Shown: in pieces, positions 1 to 7,940 of the stretch
How the letters are laid out: each line of letters begins with the position of its first letter
How positions within the stretch are numbered: the stretch's first letter is position 1
DNA from: Marinobacterium arenosum
GTDB lineage: Bacteria; Pseudomonadota; Gammaproteobacteria; Pseudomonadales; Balneatricaceae
DNA: 59,406 bases
Reading direction: 5' to 3'
Assembly: GCF_019795155.1 (NCBI RefSeq)
Contig: NZ_JAILYN010000030.1
Span: 1-59,406, forward strand
Position numbers and translations under genes: made by a program
Notes under the pieces: generated by a model
Databases searched by the model: none
Seen by the model: the letters and a program-made list of their open reading frames with translations, nothing else
What the model was told of the DNA's origin: nothing

Positions 1-536
1 CAGCGACGACCTTCCTCCATATAGGTGCGAGCCTGCTGTACCGCTTGCGCAGCGCTGCGGCCCGGCCGGAAGCCGTAGCTGTGTGCCGAGAATGCCGGCT
101 CGAACACCGGACTCAGTACCTGATGCAGTGCCTGCTGTATCAGCCGGTCCAGTACGCAGGGAATGCCCAGCATACGGACACCGCCACCGGGCTTGGGGAT
201 TTCCACCCTGCGCACCGGCTGAGGACGGTAACGCCCTTCCAGCAGTTGCTGCTTGATCTCGGGCCAGAGGGCCTTCAGGTAGGGCTTGAGAGCCTCCACC
301 GTCATGCCATCGGCCCCGGGAGCACCCTTGTTGCGATGCACCCGATCGTAGGCACGCAGCATGTTGCCACGGGCCAGTACCGCCGACATCAGATCGACAT
401 CGGCCCCGCTCGGAAGTAAACCAGCACCCGCTGTGACCGGCATCGCCTCAACCGGGTACTCTGGCGGGTTCCGCCCGCTTCCCTCACCGGTGAGCAGCGC
501 ATTCTCAGCCGCTGTATCTGCTATGTTCAGGGTCAT
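1..536 (-). CDS. Group II intron reverse transcriptase/maturase (LtrA family), N-terminal part, cut by window edge
   Basis: Intron-encoded protein that helps splicing and copies the intron into new DNA sites. Read on the minus strand from an ATG at 536, the frame stays open to the edge (178 codons). It contains the family's N-terminal landmarks: [18 protein letters not shown] (RT0/RT1), [19 protein letters not shown] (RT1/RT2), then [12 protein letters not shown] and [18 protein letters not shown] (RT2/RT2a). The catalytic YADD box, X domain and any HNH domain lie outside the window. The N terminus before [12 protein letters not shown] has about 45 poorly conserved residues, so the exact start is uncertain. 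The gene lies inside the intron RNA described next, as is usual (domain IV). The family is clear; whether the full protein is intact cannot be seen. Confidence 0.93.
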   Translation of the reverse strand, partial: MTLNIADTAAENALLTGEGSGRNPPEYPVEAMPVTAGAGLLPSGADVDLMSAVLARGNMLRAYDRVHRNKGAPGADGMTVEALKPYLKALWPEIKQQLLEGRYRPQPVRRVEIPKPGGGVRMLGIPCVLDRLIQQALHQVLSPVFEPAFSAHSYGFRPGRSAAQAVQQARTYMEEGRR

Positions 537-989
537 CAAGGGGCAGGACTCCCAATTCGTACCACATGTTCGGCCCTTCAGTGACGGGTTCATCACCTAC
601 TATGGCCTCTGCTGACTTCTGTAGTCCCATCCGACCGCCTCACGACGGCCGTAGCCAGCGGCAGGACCGCAGAGCTCCCAGGGTAAGACGCGTGACCTTC
701 ACACTTATACCTGCTGCATTTACGTCCGCCGTTTCCATGCAAGTATCGGGCTTTGAAGATATGTGCCTTCTCACCCACGGCGACCGCCTCATATGCAGTT
801 TCTGTTCGTCAGGCCAGTGTTTTGCCTTCGGCTTCCTTCAGATTCCACCTCACGATGGACACCCTTGCCGTTCGGCTAATCGTTCCCCTTGCCGGGCCGA
901 CAGTGGACTTTCACCACCAAGTCATCCGGCCGCCACCACGCGTACCGGAACAGCGCCAGTCAAGGCGCTACGCGCCATGCCTGGCGCAC
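537..989 (-). ncRNA. Group II intron RNA, 5' portion (domains I-III and start of IV), probably class C
   Basis: On the minus strand the intron appears to start at 989 with GTGCGCC, matching the GUGYG 5' end of group II introns. About 450 nt of structured, non-coding sequence then precedes the maturase gene. The upstream exon ends in a Rho-independent terminator hairpin plus ten T's (993-1021) and three bases (AGC). Insertion just behind a terminator is the hallmark of bacterial class C introns, which read the hairpin as a target. The 3' half (domains V and VI) is outside the window, so class and 3' boundary are inferred. Confidence 0.82.
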
Positions 990-992
990 GCT

Positions 993-1021
993 AAAAAAAA
1001 AACCGGGCAGAGTCTGCCCGG
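993..1021 (-). terminator. Rho-independent terminator of small RNA copy B; intron target site
   Basis: Minus-strand stem CCGGGCAG/CTGCCCGG with a 3-nt loop (1003-1021), followed by ten T's (993-1002). It nearly matches the terminator of copy A at 1399-1427. The intron begins three bases beyond the T run. Confidence 0.92.
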
Positions 1022-1181
1022 TGGAATTAGATCGCTTCAATGACAAGAGCCGTATGCTTGCTTCGGCCACACCGTAGGCCGATACGCGCTCCCGGTTAAG
1101 GGCCGGAGCCCGGTATCGCTACCGTGTTCCGTCGGCAATGAGTCAGTGAGGTGAGGTCCCATTGCCGTGTGCGTGTGAGCA
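993..1181 (-). ncRNA. Fur-controlled small RNA, copy B (PrrF-like tandem pair)
   Basis: Predicted 189-nt transcript from a start near 1181 to the T run at 993. It shares three near-identical blocks with copy A: the 5' part (1161-1193), a core at 1129-1159 (minus-strand CCTCACCTCACTGACTCATTGCC), and a 3' block at 1030-1060 leading into the terminator. The segment between core and 3' block is unrelated in the two copies. No convincing ORF runs through it. Tandem Fur-box promoters and a short terminated transcript match the iron-sparing RNAs PrrF1/PrrF2 of Pseudomonas and RyhB of enterics. The core could pair with start-codon regions containing GGCAATGAGTCA. Homology to PrrF in sequence was not tested. 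Confidence 0.7.
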
Positions 1182-1187
1182 GGATCG

Positions 1188-1215
1188 ATAATACCGTAAT
1201 GATAATGATTTGCAA
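1188..1215 (-). promoter_or_regulatory. Promoter with Fur box for small RNA copy B
   Basis: Minus-strand -35 TTGCAA (1215-1210), 16-bp spacer, -10 TATTAT (1193-1188). The spacer holds AATGATAATGATT (plus strand 1198-1210), a good partial match to the Fur consensus GATAATGATAATCATTATC. Fur with iron would cover both hexamers. Confidence 0.72.
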
Positions 1216-1398
1216 TACCGTTTCTTGAAATTATTGCCTTGCTTGTTGCCCGCCGCCAACGTGCGCTGTCCTGCCGCTACATAGCGTGCCCCCGTAGCTG
1301 CGAGTTCAAATAGCGGATTTCTTACAACGGGAACGGGAAACTGCTCGATAAGAATCCGGCTGGAGCCAGGTGACATACCGGTTATCGATGCCGCAAGC

Positions 1399-1427
1399 AA
1401 AAAAAAAACCGGGCAGAGACTGCCCGG
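1399..1427 (-). terminator. Rho-independent terminator of small RNA copy A
   Basis: Minus-strand stem CCGGGCAG/CTGCCCGG with a 3-nt loop (1409-1427), then ten T's (1399-1408). It has not been invaded by the intron. Confidence 0.93.
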
Positions 1428-1587
1428 GGAATTTGGATCGCTTCAATGACAAGAGCCGTATGCTTGATTCACTCATCGATGATGACCAATCAAACTGCAC
1501 GCCTCGGCCAGAGGCCGGGGCCCTTATCGGGCCCCGTCGGCAATGAGTCAGTGAGGTGAGGTCCACATTGCCGTGTGCGTGTGAGCA
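1399..1587 (-). ncRNA. Fur-controlled small RNA, copy A (PrrF-like tandem pair)
   Basis: Predicted 189-nt transcript from about 1587 to 1399, the same length as copy B and directly upstream of it on the minus strand. Conserved blocks are 1567-1599 (5' end and promoter), 1534-1564 (core) and 1436-1466 (3' block), then the terminator. The 70 nt between core and 3' block differ from copy B and contain their own GC-rich hairpin (GGGGCCCGATAAGGGCCCC). Copy A still has its original downstream sequence, so it is probably the fully functional copy. The call rests on promoter, terminator and duplication, not on a database match. Confidence 0.72.
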
Positions 1588-1593
1588 GGATCG

Positions 1594-1621
1594 ATAATAT
1601 CGTAATGATAATGATTTGCAA
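1594..1621 (-). promoter_or_regulatory. Promoter with Fur box for small RNA copy A
   Basis: Minus-strand -35 TTGCAA (1621-1616), 16-bp spacer, -10 TATTAT (1599-1594). Spacer and -35 carry TAATGATAATGATTTGC (1603-1619), a Fur-box-like sequence also present at copy B. Confidence 0.74.
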
Positions 1622-2134
1622 CATCATTTTTAAATTTTTGTTGATCCCTATCAACGGCTGTTTATCCCCCTCCCTATTTTGGAGGCAGATCAACGGTCCA
1701 AGGCACGGCTTGCGCACCCAATCCGACCGGCAGAGCCATACAGACATCCAAACCAAAACCAAACGGAGTAAATGAACACCGGATTAGAGCGCCCGGCGCT
1801 GGACAGAGATTACGCTCTTCGCGCGCTTCACCAGCACGCGGCGCCAGACTTGGATGGGCTATTAAATGGGCTAAAAAGGAAAAACGGGCCGCGGGCCCGT
1901 TTTCGTGCGTGCGATTCCCGCCTGACCACGGGGAGAGGAGTGCGGTCAGGTTGGACGGCCTGCCCACCAAGATGCAGGCCCTCCATGCGGCTTGCAGGAC
2001 AGATCTGTGCCCTACGCGGTAAATAGTGCATTTACTGCGAATGATTTTCAACTGCCATATCGATCTTTTTAGATTACTCGCCGGCCAGGCTGGCGCCTGC
2101 TGGAAGATCCGGTAGAATCCAGCTCAACAAGCCA
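1622..2134. other. Gene-free stretch with one hairpin and a possible small transcript
   Basis: No ORF here has a good start, codon pattern and recognisable product. A weak plus-strand reading frame starting at 1772 has a GGAG only 3 nt before its ATG and runs through the hairpin at 1881-1903, so it was not called. On the minus strand a -35-like TTGAAA (2051-2046) and a weak -10 CACTAT (2028-2023) lie 120-150 bp before that hairpin, so a short RNA is possible but unproven. Confidence 0.4.
1876..1903 (-). terminator. Terminator-like hairpin
   Basis: Perfect 10-bp stem AAAACGGGCC/GGCCCGTTTT with a 3-nt loop (1881-1903). In the minus-strand direction it continues into TTCCTTTTT, so leftward termination is more likely than rightward. 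The transcript it would end is unknown. Confidence 0.5.
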
Positions 2135-2149
2135 TGTTATCTTGTAACA
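2135..2149. promoter_or_regulatory. Zur-like palindrome upstream of the COG0523 gene
   Basis: TGTTATCTTGTAACA is an interrupted palindrome (GTTAT, 3 nt, GTAAC) 20 bp before the start codon. It resembles the GTTATA-type zinc-uptake-regulator sites that control many COG0523 genes in gammaproteobacteria. It is short and could be chance. Confidence 0.4.
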
Positions 2150-2169
2150 GTCACAACTGAGAAAATCCG

Positions 2170-3231
<1,062 letters not shown>

Positions 3232-3331
3232 ATCGGCGCGACTGGTCCCGTCTGCGCCGGAGTGCGACAATCGGTCGCATTGCGCCTGCCCGCGCTGACT
3301 TTATAGTAAGTACCCATTAGAAAGGTGATTG

Positions 3332-3814
3332 ATGGCAACTGAAGGCTCCGCCCTGTCCGTGAAAAAGCTGCTCCTATGCGCCGCTGTACTGGTCGCGCTG
3401 TTGGCAGTCGTCTCGCTTCCACAACAGTTGCAGGGCAACCGCCTGCAGGGCGAGCTGCAGCTGCCGTCCCCCGACTGCGACCTCAGCCGTCAGAGCTGCA
3501 GCGCCGAAGCCGATGGCCGGCGGATCAGCCTGAGTATCGACAGCAGCCCGGTGCATGCGGCAGTACCACTGCAATTCAGCGCCCGTCTCGACAATGTGCC
3601 GGCCGAGCAGGTGATGCTCGATCTACAGGGGCGTGATATGTATATGGGTATCAACCAGGTCCATCTGAAACCGGTCGCCGGCCAGCCCGGCCTCTGGCAG
3701 GGCAGCGCCGAGCTTGCCGTCTGTACCACCGGTGAGATGGTCTGGCAGGCCACCCTGGTGGCCGCCGGTAACGGCGGCCAGGTCAGCAGCCAATTCGAGT
3801 TCAAGGCAAAATGA
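3332..3814 (+). CDS. Membrane-anchored periplasmic protein, possibly FixH/YtkA-like, in copper-delivery cluster
   Basis: A 160-aa protein with one N-terminal membrane or signal segment (about residues 8-27), then a periplasmic domain. I cannot assign it firmly. The C-terminal half has a beta-sandwich feel with DMYMGINQVHLKP, GLWQGSAEL and CTTGEMVWQATL, resembling the FixH/YtkA-like fold of respiratory and copper clusters. It has three Cys (two in the CDLSRQSC segment, about residues 49-55). The ATG at 3332 is preferred over an adjacent TTG at 3329, with AAAGGTG as ribosome site. Its stop overlaps the sco1 start by 4 bp, so the two are translationally coupled and probably cooperate in supplying copper to cytochrome oxidase. 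Confidence 0.6.
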   Translation: MATEGSALSVKKLLLCAAVLVALLAVVSLPQQLQGNRLQGELQLPSPDCDLSRQSCSAEADGRRISLSIDSSPVHAAVPLQFSARLDNVPAEQVMLDLQGRDMYMGINQVHLKPVAGQPGLWQGSAELAVCTTGEMVWQATLVAAGNGGQVSSQFEFKAK

Positions 3815-4416
3815 ACAACACTTCACTGACAACATTGCGCAACCTGCTGATTTTGACGCTGTTCCTGCTGGTCGGTATGGCGGTGGCGTTCTACCTGCGG
3901 CCACAGCCGTTCGAACAACGGATTGCGTTGGGCGAGCAATTGGGCGGCGATTTCACCCTGCAGGGCCTGAACGGCCCGGTATCGCTGGCCGATTTCCGCG
4001 GCAAGGTGGTGGTGATGTATATCGGCTATGCCTCCTGCCCCGATGTCTGCCCCACCTCGCTGGGCATCCTGTCGACCGCGATGATGAAGCTCAATGAAGC
4101 GGAGCAGGCCCAGATCCAGCCGCTGTTCATCAGCGTCGATCCGCAGCGGGATACGCCGGAGCGGCTGGATGAATATGCCCGCTACTTCCACCCCAGGATG
4201 CTGGGCATCTCGGGCAGCCGGCAGCAGATCGACCAGGTGGTCAAGCAGTACGGCTCATATTACCGCATCGTCCAGCTGGAGGATTCGGCGCTGGATTATG
4301 CGGTCGACCATACCTCGCGGCTGTATCTGATCGACCGGCAGGGCAAGCTCAGCAGCACCCTGACCCACAACAGCTACCCCGACGAGTTGGCACAGGCACT
4401 GCGACAATTACTTTAA
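3811..4416 (+). CDS. Sco1/SenC/PrrC-family copper chaperone
   Basis: Membrane-anchored thioredoxin-fold protein of 201 aa that helps insert or reduce copper in the CuA site of cytochrome c oxidase. One N-terminal transmembrane helix (about 9-28), then the family copper site: CPDVC (Cys76, Cys80) and the distal His167 in YAVDHTSRLYLID. FRGKVVVMYIGYASCPDVCP and ISVDPQRDTPE are diagnostic. It starts within the stop codon of the previous gene and lies 22 bp before the PCu(A)C gene, which delivers Cu(I) to Sco or directly to CuA in other bacteria. No oxidase subunit gene is in the window. Confidence 0.95.
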   Translation: MNNTSLTTLRNLLILTLFLLVGMAVAFYLRPQPFEQRIALGEQLGGDFTLQGLNGPVSLADFRGKVVVMYIGYASCPDVCPTSLGILSTAMMKLNEAEQAQIQPLFISVDPQRDTPERLDEYARYFHPRMLGISGSRQQIDQVVKQYGSYYRIVQLEDSALDYAVDHTSRLYLIDRQGKLSSTLTHNSYPDELAQALRQLL

Positions 4417-4438
4417 AATCAAAAGGATGAGGTTTCCG

Positions 4439-4945
4439 ATGAACAAAGCGTTGGCATTTGCCGCAGCCATGTTACTGAGCGCATCCGCGCTGGCCGAAGT
4501 GCAGGTGGAAGGCGCCTACGCCCGGGCGATGCCGCCGGGCCAGGCCAACTCCGCCGCGTTCATGGTGCTGAAGAACCATGCCGACACCCCGGTGGCGCTG
4601 ATCGACGGCAGCAGCAACGTGGCCGACAAGGTCGAGCTGCACATCCACAGTCATGACAACGGCGTGATGCGAATGCGCCAGGTTGAAAAGATCGAGATCT
4701 CGGCGCACGGCGAAACCGTGCTGCAACCGGGCGGCCTGCACCTGATGCTGCTCGGCCTGAAGGAGCAGCTGAAGCCGGACCAGCAGATCGAGCTGGAACT
4801 GGTGTTTTCGGACCAGAGCCGTCAGACGCTGACCGTGCCGGTCAAGAGGGTAATGGGCGGAATGAAAATGCAGCACGATCAGCCGACGAAGAACGAAGCC
4901 CATCAGCACAACCAAGAACACCAGCATCACAAGTCGGACGACTAA
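4439..4945 (+). CDS. PCu(A)C-type periplasmic copper chaperone (DUF461)
   Basis: Secreted Cu(I) carrier of 168 aa. Signal peptide MNKALAFAAAMLLSASALA, then the PCu(A)C domain with the H-x(n)-M ... H-x-M copper ligands seen in VELHIHSHDNGVMRMRQV and GGLHLMLLGL. A C-terminal tail rich in His and Met (KMQHD ... HQHNQEHQHHK) may bind extra copper. The ATG at 4439 is chosen because AGGATGAGG ends 6 nt before it; an upstream in-frame ATG at 4427 lies inside that ribosome site. Last gene of the copper run. Confidence 0.93.
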   Translation: MNKALAFAAAMLLSASALAEVQVEGAYARAMPPGQANSAAFMVLKNHADTPVALIDGSSNVADKVELHIHSHDNGVMRMRQVEKIEISAHGETVLQPGGLHLMLLGLKEQLKPDQQIELELVFSDQSRQTLTVPVKRVMGGMKMQHDQPTKNEAHQHNQEHQHHKSDD

Positions 4946-5117
4946 CCGCGACACCAACGTATGTCTGCCGGGCCCTGGTAAGTCCCCTTACAAGGCGCTT
5001 CGCGTTTTAGCGGGAACAGCCTGGAACCTGCTGCTTAAGCTTTAAAGCCCCCTGCTTCGGATGATAAACAGCCCGCTGTTAACAGAGGAACGGCAAGAGG
5101 CAAGAAGCTCCACTGAC

Positions 5118-5190
5118 CGGATAGCCCCTCCGGGCATCTCCTGCCGGCCAAACGCCGGCAGGCGTTATAACCGCCTGCGGCGGTGGCGCC
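5118..5190 (-). repeat. Interspersed REP-like repeat, copy 1
   Basis: On the minus strand: GGCGCCACCGCCGCAGGCGGT, then TTATAAC, then a stem-loop CTGCCGGC/GGCCGGCAG, then GGGGCTAT. The first 21 bases recur exactly at 39788-39808, and hairpin position and GGGGxTA-type ending recur too, although the stem sequence differs. Both copies lie just beyond gene ends. Confidence 0.6.
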
Positions 5191-5317
5191 CCAGGTGACG
5201 CCCTACAGGAAGCGGGCACTCAGCATTGTAGGGTGGGCACGTTTTTTGCGCCCACGCGGCGCTTGTTCACCGGATGTAGATGATTGTCGCTAATCCGCGA
5301 AGAACCTTTTTTTCTTT

Positions 5318-5344
5318 AAAAAAAAAAAGCGGATTAAACCCGCT
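5318..5344 (-). terminator. Terminator of the lipoprotein-epmC unit
   Basis: Minus-strand stem AGCGG/CCGCT with a 7-nt loop (5328-5344), followed by a run of about ten T's, starting 8 bp after the epmC stop codon. Confidence 0.8.
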
Positions 5345-5352
5345 CGGCTCGC

Positions 5353-5889
5353 TTAACGCCCTTGCAGAGAAAACAGCTCCGGACCCAGCGCCGGTGTACG
5401 GTAATAGGCCCGCAGCGCATCGCTCCAGCGCTGCGCCCGGCCGGGCAGCCCGTTGGCCAGATACTCCATCACCTGCTGGCGCACATTGTGCTTGAAACTG
5501 TCGCTGGCACCGATACCGGAGGACAGGTTGTCGGCACTGAACACGAAGCGGTGGCCGGCCGATTGCGAGAAGATCCATTCCATCGCCTGCGGCTTGATCT
5601 CGACCCTTTCGAACTCGGCCTGCTCGTCGGCGGTGCGGCCATCCGGCTTGTACCAGTAGCCGAAATCGACCAGCTGACGGCGCGCCTCGCCGGCCACGCA
5701 CCAGTGGGCGATCTCGTGCATCGCACTGGCAAAGAAGCCGTGGGCGAAGATTACCCGGTGATGCGGATGTTGCTCGTCGGCGGGCAGGTAGATCGGCTCG
5801 TCGTCGCCCCGCACCAGGATAGTGTTTTCACTCTGTTGGAACTGATCGTTGAACAGCTTGATCAGCTCAGCACTGTTTAGTTCTGTCAT
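5353..5889 (-). CDS. epmC: Elongation factor P hydroxylase (YfcM family)
   Basis: Iron-dependent enzyme of 178 aa that hydroxylates the lysyl-lysine on elongation factor P, the last step of EF-P modification after EpmA and EpmB. Diagnostic features are the zincin-like metal motif HEIAHW (His58, Glu59, His62) within FAHGFFASAMHEIAHWCV, and GYWYKPDGRTADEQAEFERVEIKPQA. Length matches the family. Its start overlaps the stop of the upstream lipoprotein gene by 4 bp, so the two are co-translated. EpmA, EpmB and EF-P genes are not in the window. Confidence 0.95.
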   Translation of the reverse strand: MTELNSAELIKLFNDQFQQSENTILVRGDDEPIYLPADEQHPHHRVIFAHGFFASAMHEIAHWCVAGEARRQLVDFGYWYKPDGRTADEQAEFERVEIKPQAMEWIFSQSAGHRFVFSADNLSSGIGASDSFKHNVRQQVMEYLANGLPGRAQRWSDALRAYYRTPALGPELFSLQGR

Positions 5890-6650
5890 TCGCCGTAAAG
5901 TTGCCAGGTTGTCTGTTTAAGCCACCAGATGCGGCCATTGTTGCGATCGACCCGCGCCGCTGCGTAGCCCTTGAGGTCTTTTCCCGCCGGCACCAGGGTG
6001 ACCGAATAGATCGCCGGCTCCAGCATCCCGGTCTCCTGCAGCGGCTGCCACTGGCCCTGATCGGCCAGCCAGGTCTCGCCGGTCACCCGGTCGTAGCGGA
6101 TCAACACCCACTCGCCCTGCGGGGTGTAGGTGCTGGCGACCCGAAAGTCACCGGCTACGCCAACCGGGGCGCCGATGCTGTTGGCCACCAGCATCAACTG
6201 TTCCAGCGCCGCATCCAGCGCGCTGGTGTCGGTTTCTGCCGGCCCCGACTGCTGCTGACTCAGCCGGCCCAGCTCCGCCTGCACCCCCTGCAGCTGCAGC
6301 AGGATGCGCTGGTTCTGCTCCTGCAACTGGGCACTGCGCGACACCAGCTGTAACAGCTGTTCCTGTACCAGCGTGAAGCGACCGGCCAGCTGTTCGAAGT
6401 CGGCCCGGCTCGGCGGCATCGGCGGCCGGTTCGCGCCGGCCGTCCGGTTACTCGGGTTGGCGTTTTGCGTCGGGTTGCCGGTTGCCGTCCGGGCCGGCGT
6501 TTGCGCGGCAGCAACCTGAGCCGCATCGGCTTGCTCAGCGCCGGCTTGCTCAACGTCGGCCTGCACCGGCTGCGGCTGGACACTGGCGGCGTTGCAACCG
6601 GCCAGCAGCAACGCCAGGATCAGAGAGGAGAGATGCAAGGGTTTCGACAC
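5886..6650 (-). CDS. Predicted lipoprotein with coiled coil, unknown function
   Basis: About 254 aa from a GTG at 6650, which has GGAGG 8 nt upstream on the minus strand; a longer frame from 6692 would put the signal peptide internally. N-terminal lipobox LLLAGC predicts lipid anchoring. An Ala/Gln/Pro-rich low-complexity linker follows, then a coiled coil (FEQLAGRFTLVQEQLLQLV ... QAELGRL). The C-terminal globular part has Trp-rich strands (GEWVLIRYDRVTGETWLADQGQW, NGRIWWLKQTTWQLYGE) like a small beta-sheet repeat. No named family recognised. It is coupled to epmC by a 4-bp overlap. Confidence 0.75.
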   Translation of the reverse strand: MSKPLHLSSLILALLLAGCNAASVQPQPVQADVEQAGAEQADAAQVAAAQTPARTATGNPTQNANPSNRTAGANRPPMPPSRADFEQLAGRFTLVQEQLLQLVSRSAQLQEQNQRILLQLQGVQAELGRLSQQQSGPAETDTSALDAALEQLMLVANSIGAPVGVAGDFRVASTYTPQGEWVLIRYDRVTGETWLADQGQWQPLQETGMLEPAIYSVTLVPAGKDLKGYAAARVDRNNGRIWWLKQTTWQLYGE

Positions 6651-6962
6651 AGGCGACCTCCAGTCAATCGGAAAGCGCCCATTGTATAGCAATCGGTACT
6701 TTTTTCAGTTTCTTCACGGCTTAGCGGAAATCATCTAATTCAGGTGAACAATCGCCGCGTAGCACAAAAGAACGAGCCCACCCTGCAAGGTGCGTTCTAG
6801 GCTTTCCCTATCAAAGAGCGAAGAACCTTTTGTCAGGCGCCTGATGACTGAACACCGGGCAGGTCGGGAACTGGAGCCGTCGGCGGCATATCGCCGCCGA
6901 GGCGAATCAGAACAAGGCACCGTAGCGTAAGCAGCAACAGCATCAACGGATTGATAAAACTA

Positions 6963-7742
6963 TCAGCGATGCTGCCACTGCGGGCTGCGCTTGTTGATAA
7001 AGGCGTCAATCCCCTCCTGGGCATCGTGCAACTGCAGATTGTCCACCATCACCTGGCTGCAATGGCCGTAGGCATCGGCCAGTGGCAGGTCTTTCTGCTC
7101 GTGGTAGGCTCGTTTGCCCAGGGTGATGGTCGCGCGGGACTTAGAGGCGATCTTGCCGGCAACCTCGGCGGTGGCGGCATCCAGCCGATCGGCCGGCACC
7201 GCCCAGTTGATCAGGCCGATCTGTTCGGCTCGGACAGCATTGATGGTGTCGCCCAGATAGAGCATCTCCAGCGCATGCTTGGGTGCCACCGCTCGGCTCA
7301 ATGCCACCATCGGAGTCGAGCAGAACAGGCCGATATTCACCCCCGGGGTGGCGAAACGGCTGCTGTCGGAAGCGATCGCCAAATCACAACTGGCCACCAG
7401 CTGACAGCCGGCGGCGGTGGCGATACCGCTGACCTGGGCGATCACCGGTACCGGCAGGTTGACGATCTGCTGCATCAACCGGGAGCAGGCCTCGAAGGTG
7501 CAGCTGTGGAACGCCGCTTCAGGCTTCGACATCATCTGCTTCAGATCATGGCCGGCGCAGAAGCCGCGCCCCTCGCCTTTCAGTACCACCACCCGCACCT
7601 GCTCGTCAGTGGCGATCGATTGCAGGCTCTCGGACAACGCTGTCATCAATTCCAGCGACAGGGCGTTGTACGCTTCGGGGCGGTTCAGGATCAGCGTGCA
7701 GATCCCTTGATGATCCTCACGCAGCAACAATGCTTCAGACAT
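6963..7742 (-). CDS. Crotonase-fold protein (enoyl-CoA hydratase/isomerase family, ECHDC3-like)
   Basis: 259-aa member of the crotonase superfamily, acting on acyl-CoA thioesters. Oxyanion-hole segments are present: FCAGHDLKQM (about 61-70) and SGIATAAGCQLVASCD (about 105-120). However the two glutamates used by true enoyl-CoA hydratases are replaced: Gln114 in GCQL and Gly134 in TPGVNIG. The protein best fits the ECHDC3-type subgroup whose reaction is not settled. It stands alone, with no beta-oxidation genes beside it, and lies downstream of a 20-bp tandem repeat array. Confidence 0.85.
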   Translation of the reverse strand: MSEALLLREDHQGICTLILNRPEAYNALSLELMTALSESLQSIATDEQVRVVVLKGEGRGFCAGHDLKQMMSKPEAAFHSCTFEACSRLMQQIVNLPVPVIAQVSGIATAAGCQLVASCDLAIASDSSRFATPGVNIGLFCSTPMVALSRAVAPKHALEMLYLGDTINAVRAEQIGLINWAVPADRLDAATAEVAGKIASKSRATITLGKRAYHEQKDLPLADAYGHCSQVMVDNLQLHDAQEGIDAFINKRSPQWQHR

Positions 7743-7840
7743 GGTCGGGCTTCCTTATTGTTATAGGTGCGGAAGCCCAACTGTAGCCCCATGACGAGAC
7801 TAGGGAAACTACTTACCGCATAACCATTGGTCGTACGGTT

Positions 7841-7940
7841 CTAATCCTACCGCTGAGGGCATTAACCTTCAGCTGAGGTTCTTAATCTTCAGCTGAGGTT
7901 CTTAATCTTCAGCTGAGGCCCTTAATCTTCAGCTGAGGGC
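7841..7940. repeat. Tandem array of 20-bp units each centred on CAGCTG
   Basis: Four 20-bp units of CTTAATCTTCAGCTGAGGTT type at 7861, 7881, 7901 and 7921, preceded by a degenerate fifth unit at 7841 (CTAATCCTACCGCTGAGGGC). Each good unit contains the palindrome CAGCTG, so these recur every two helical turns on one DNA face. The array ends exactly at the stop codon of spo0M. Confidence 0.9.

Larger units (their letters stand above)
4946..5352. other. Gene-free stretch with hairpins
   Basis: No supported ORF. It holds an interspersed hairpin repeat (5118-5190), a stem GTGGGC/GCCCAC (5233-5255) within GTAGGGTGGGCACG, and the terminator of the leftward epmC unit. No clear T-tailed terminator for the rightward copper operon was seen. 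Confidence 0.6.

Noticed and set aside
1772-2026. 84-codon plus-strand frame
   Set aside because: GGAG is only 3 nt from the ATG and the frame runs through a terminator-like hairpin.
7841-7940. Possible CRISPR array
   Set aside because: Units abut without spacers and are 20 bp long; no cas genes in the window.
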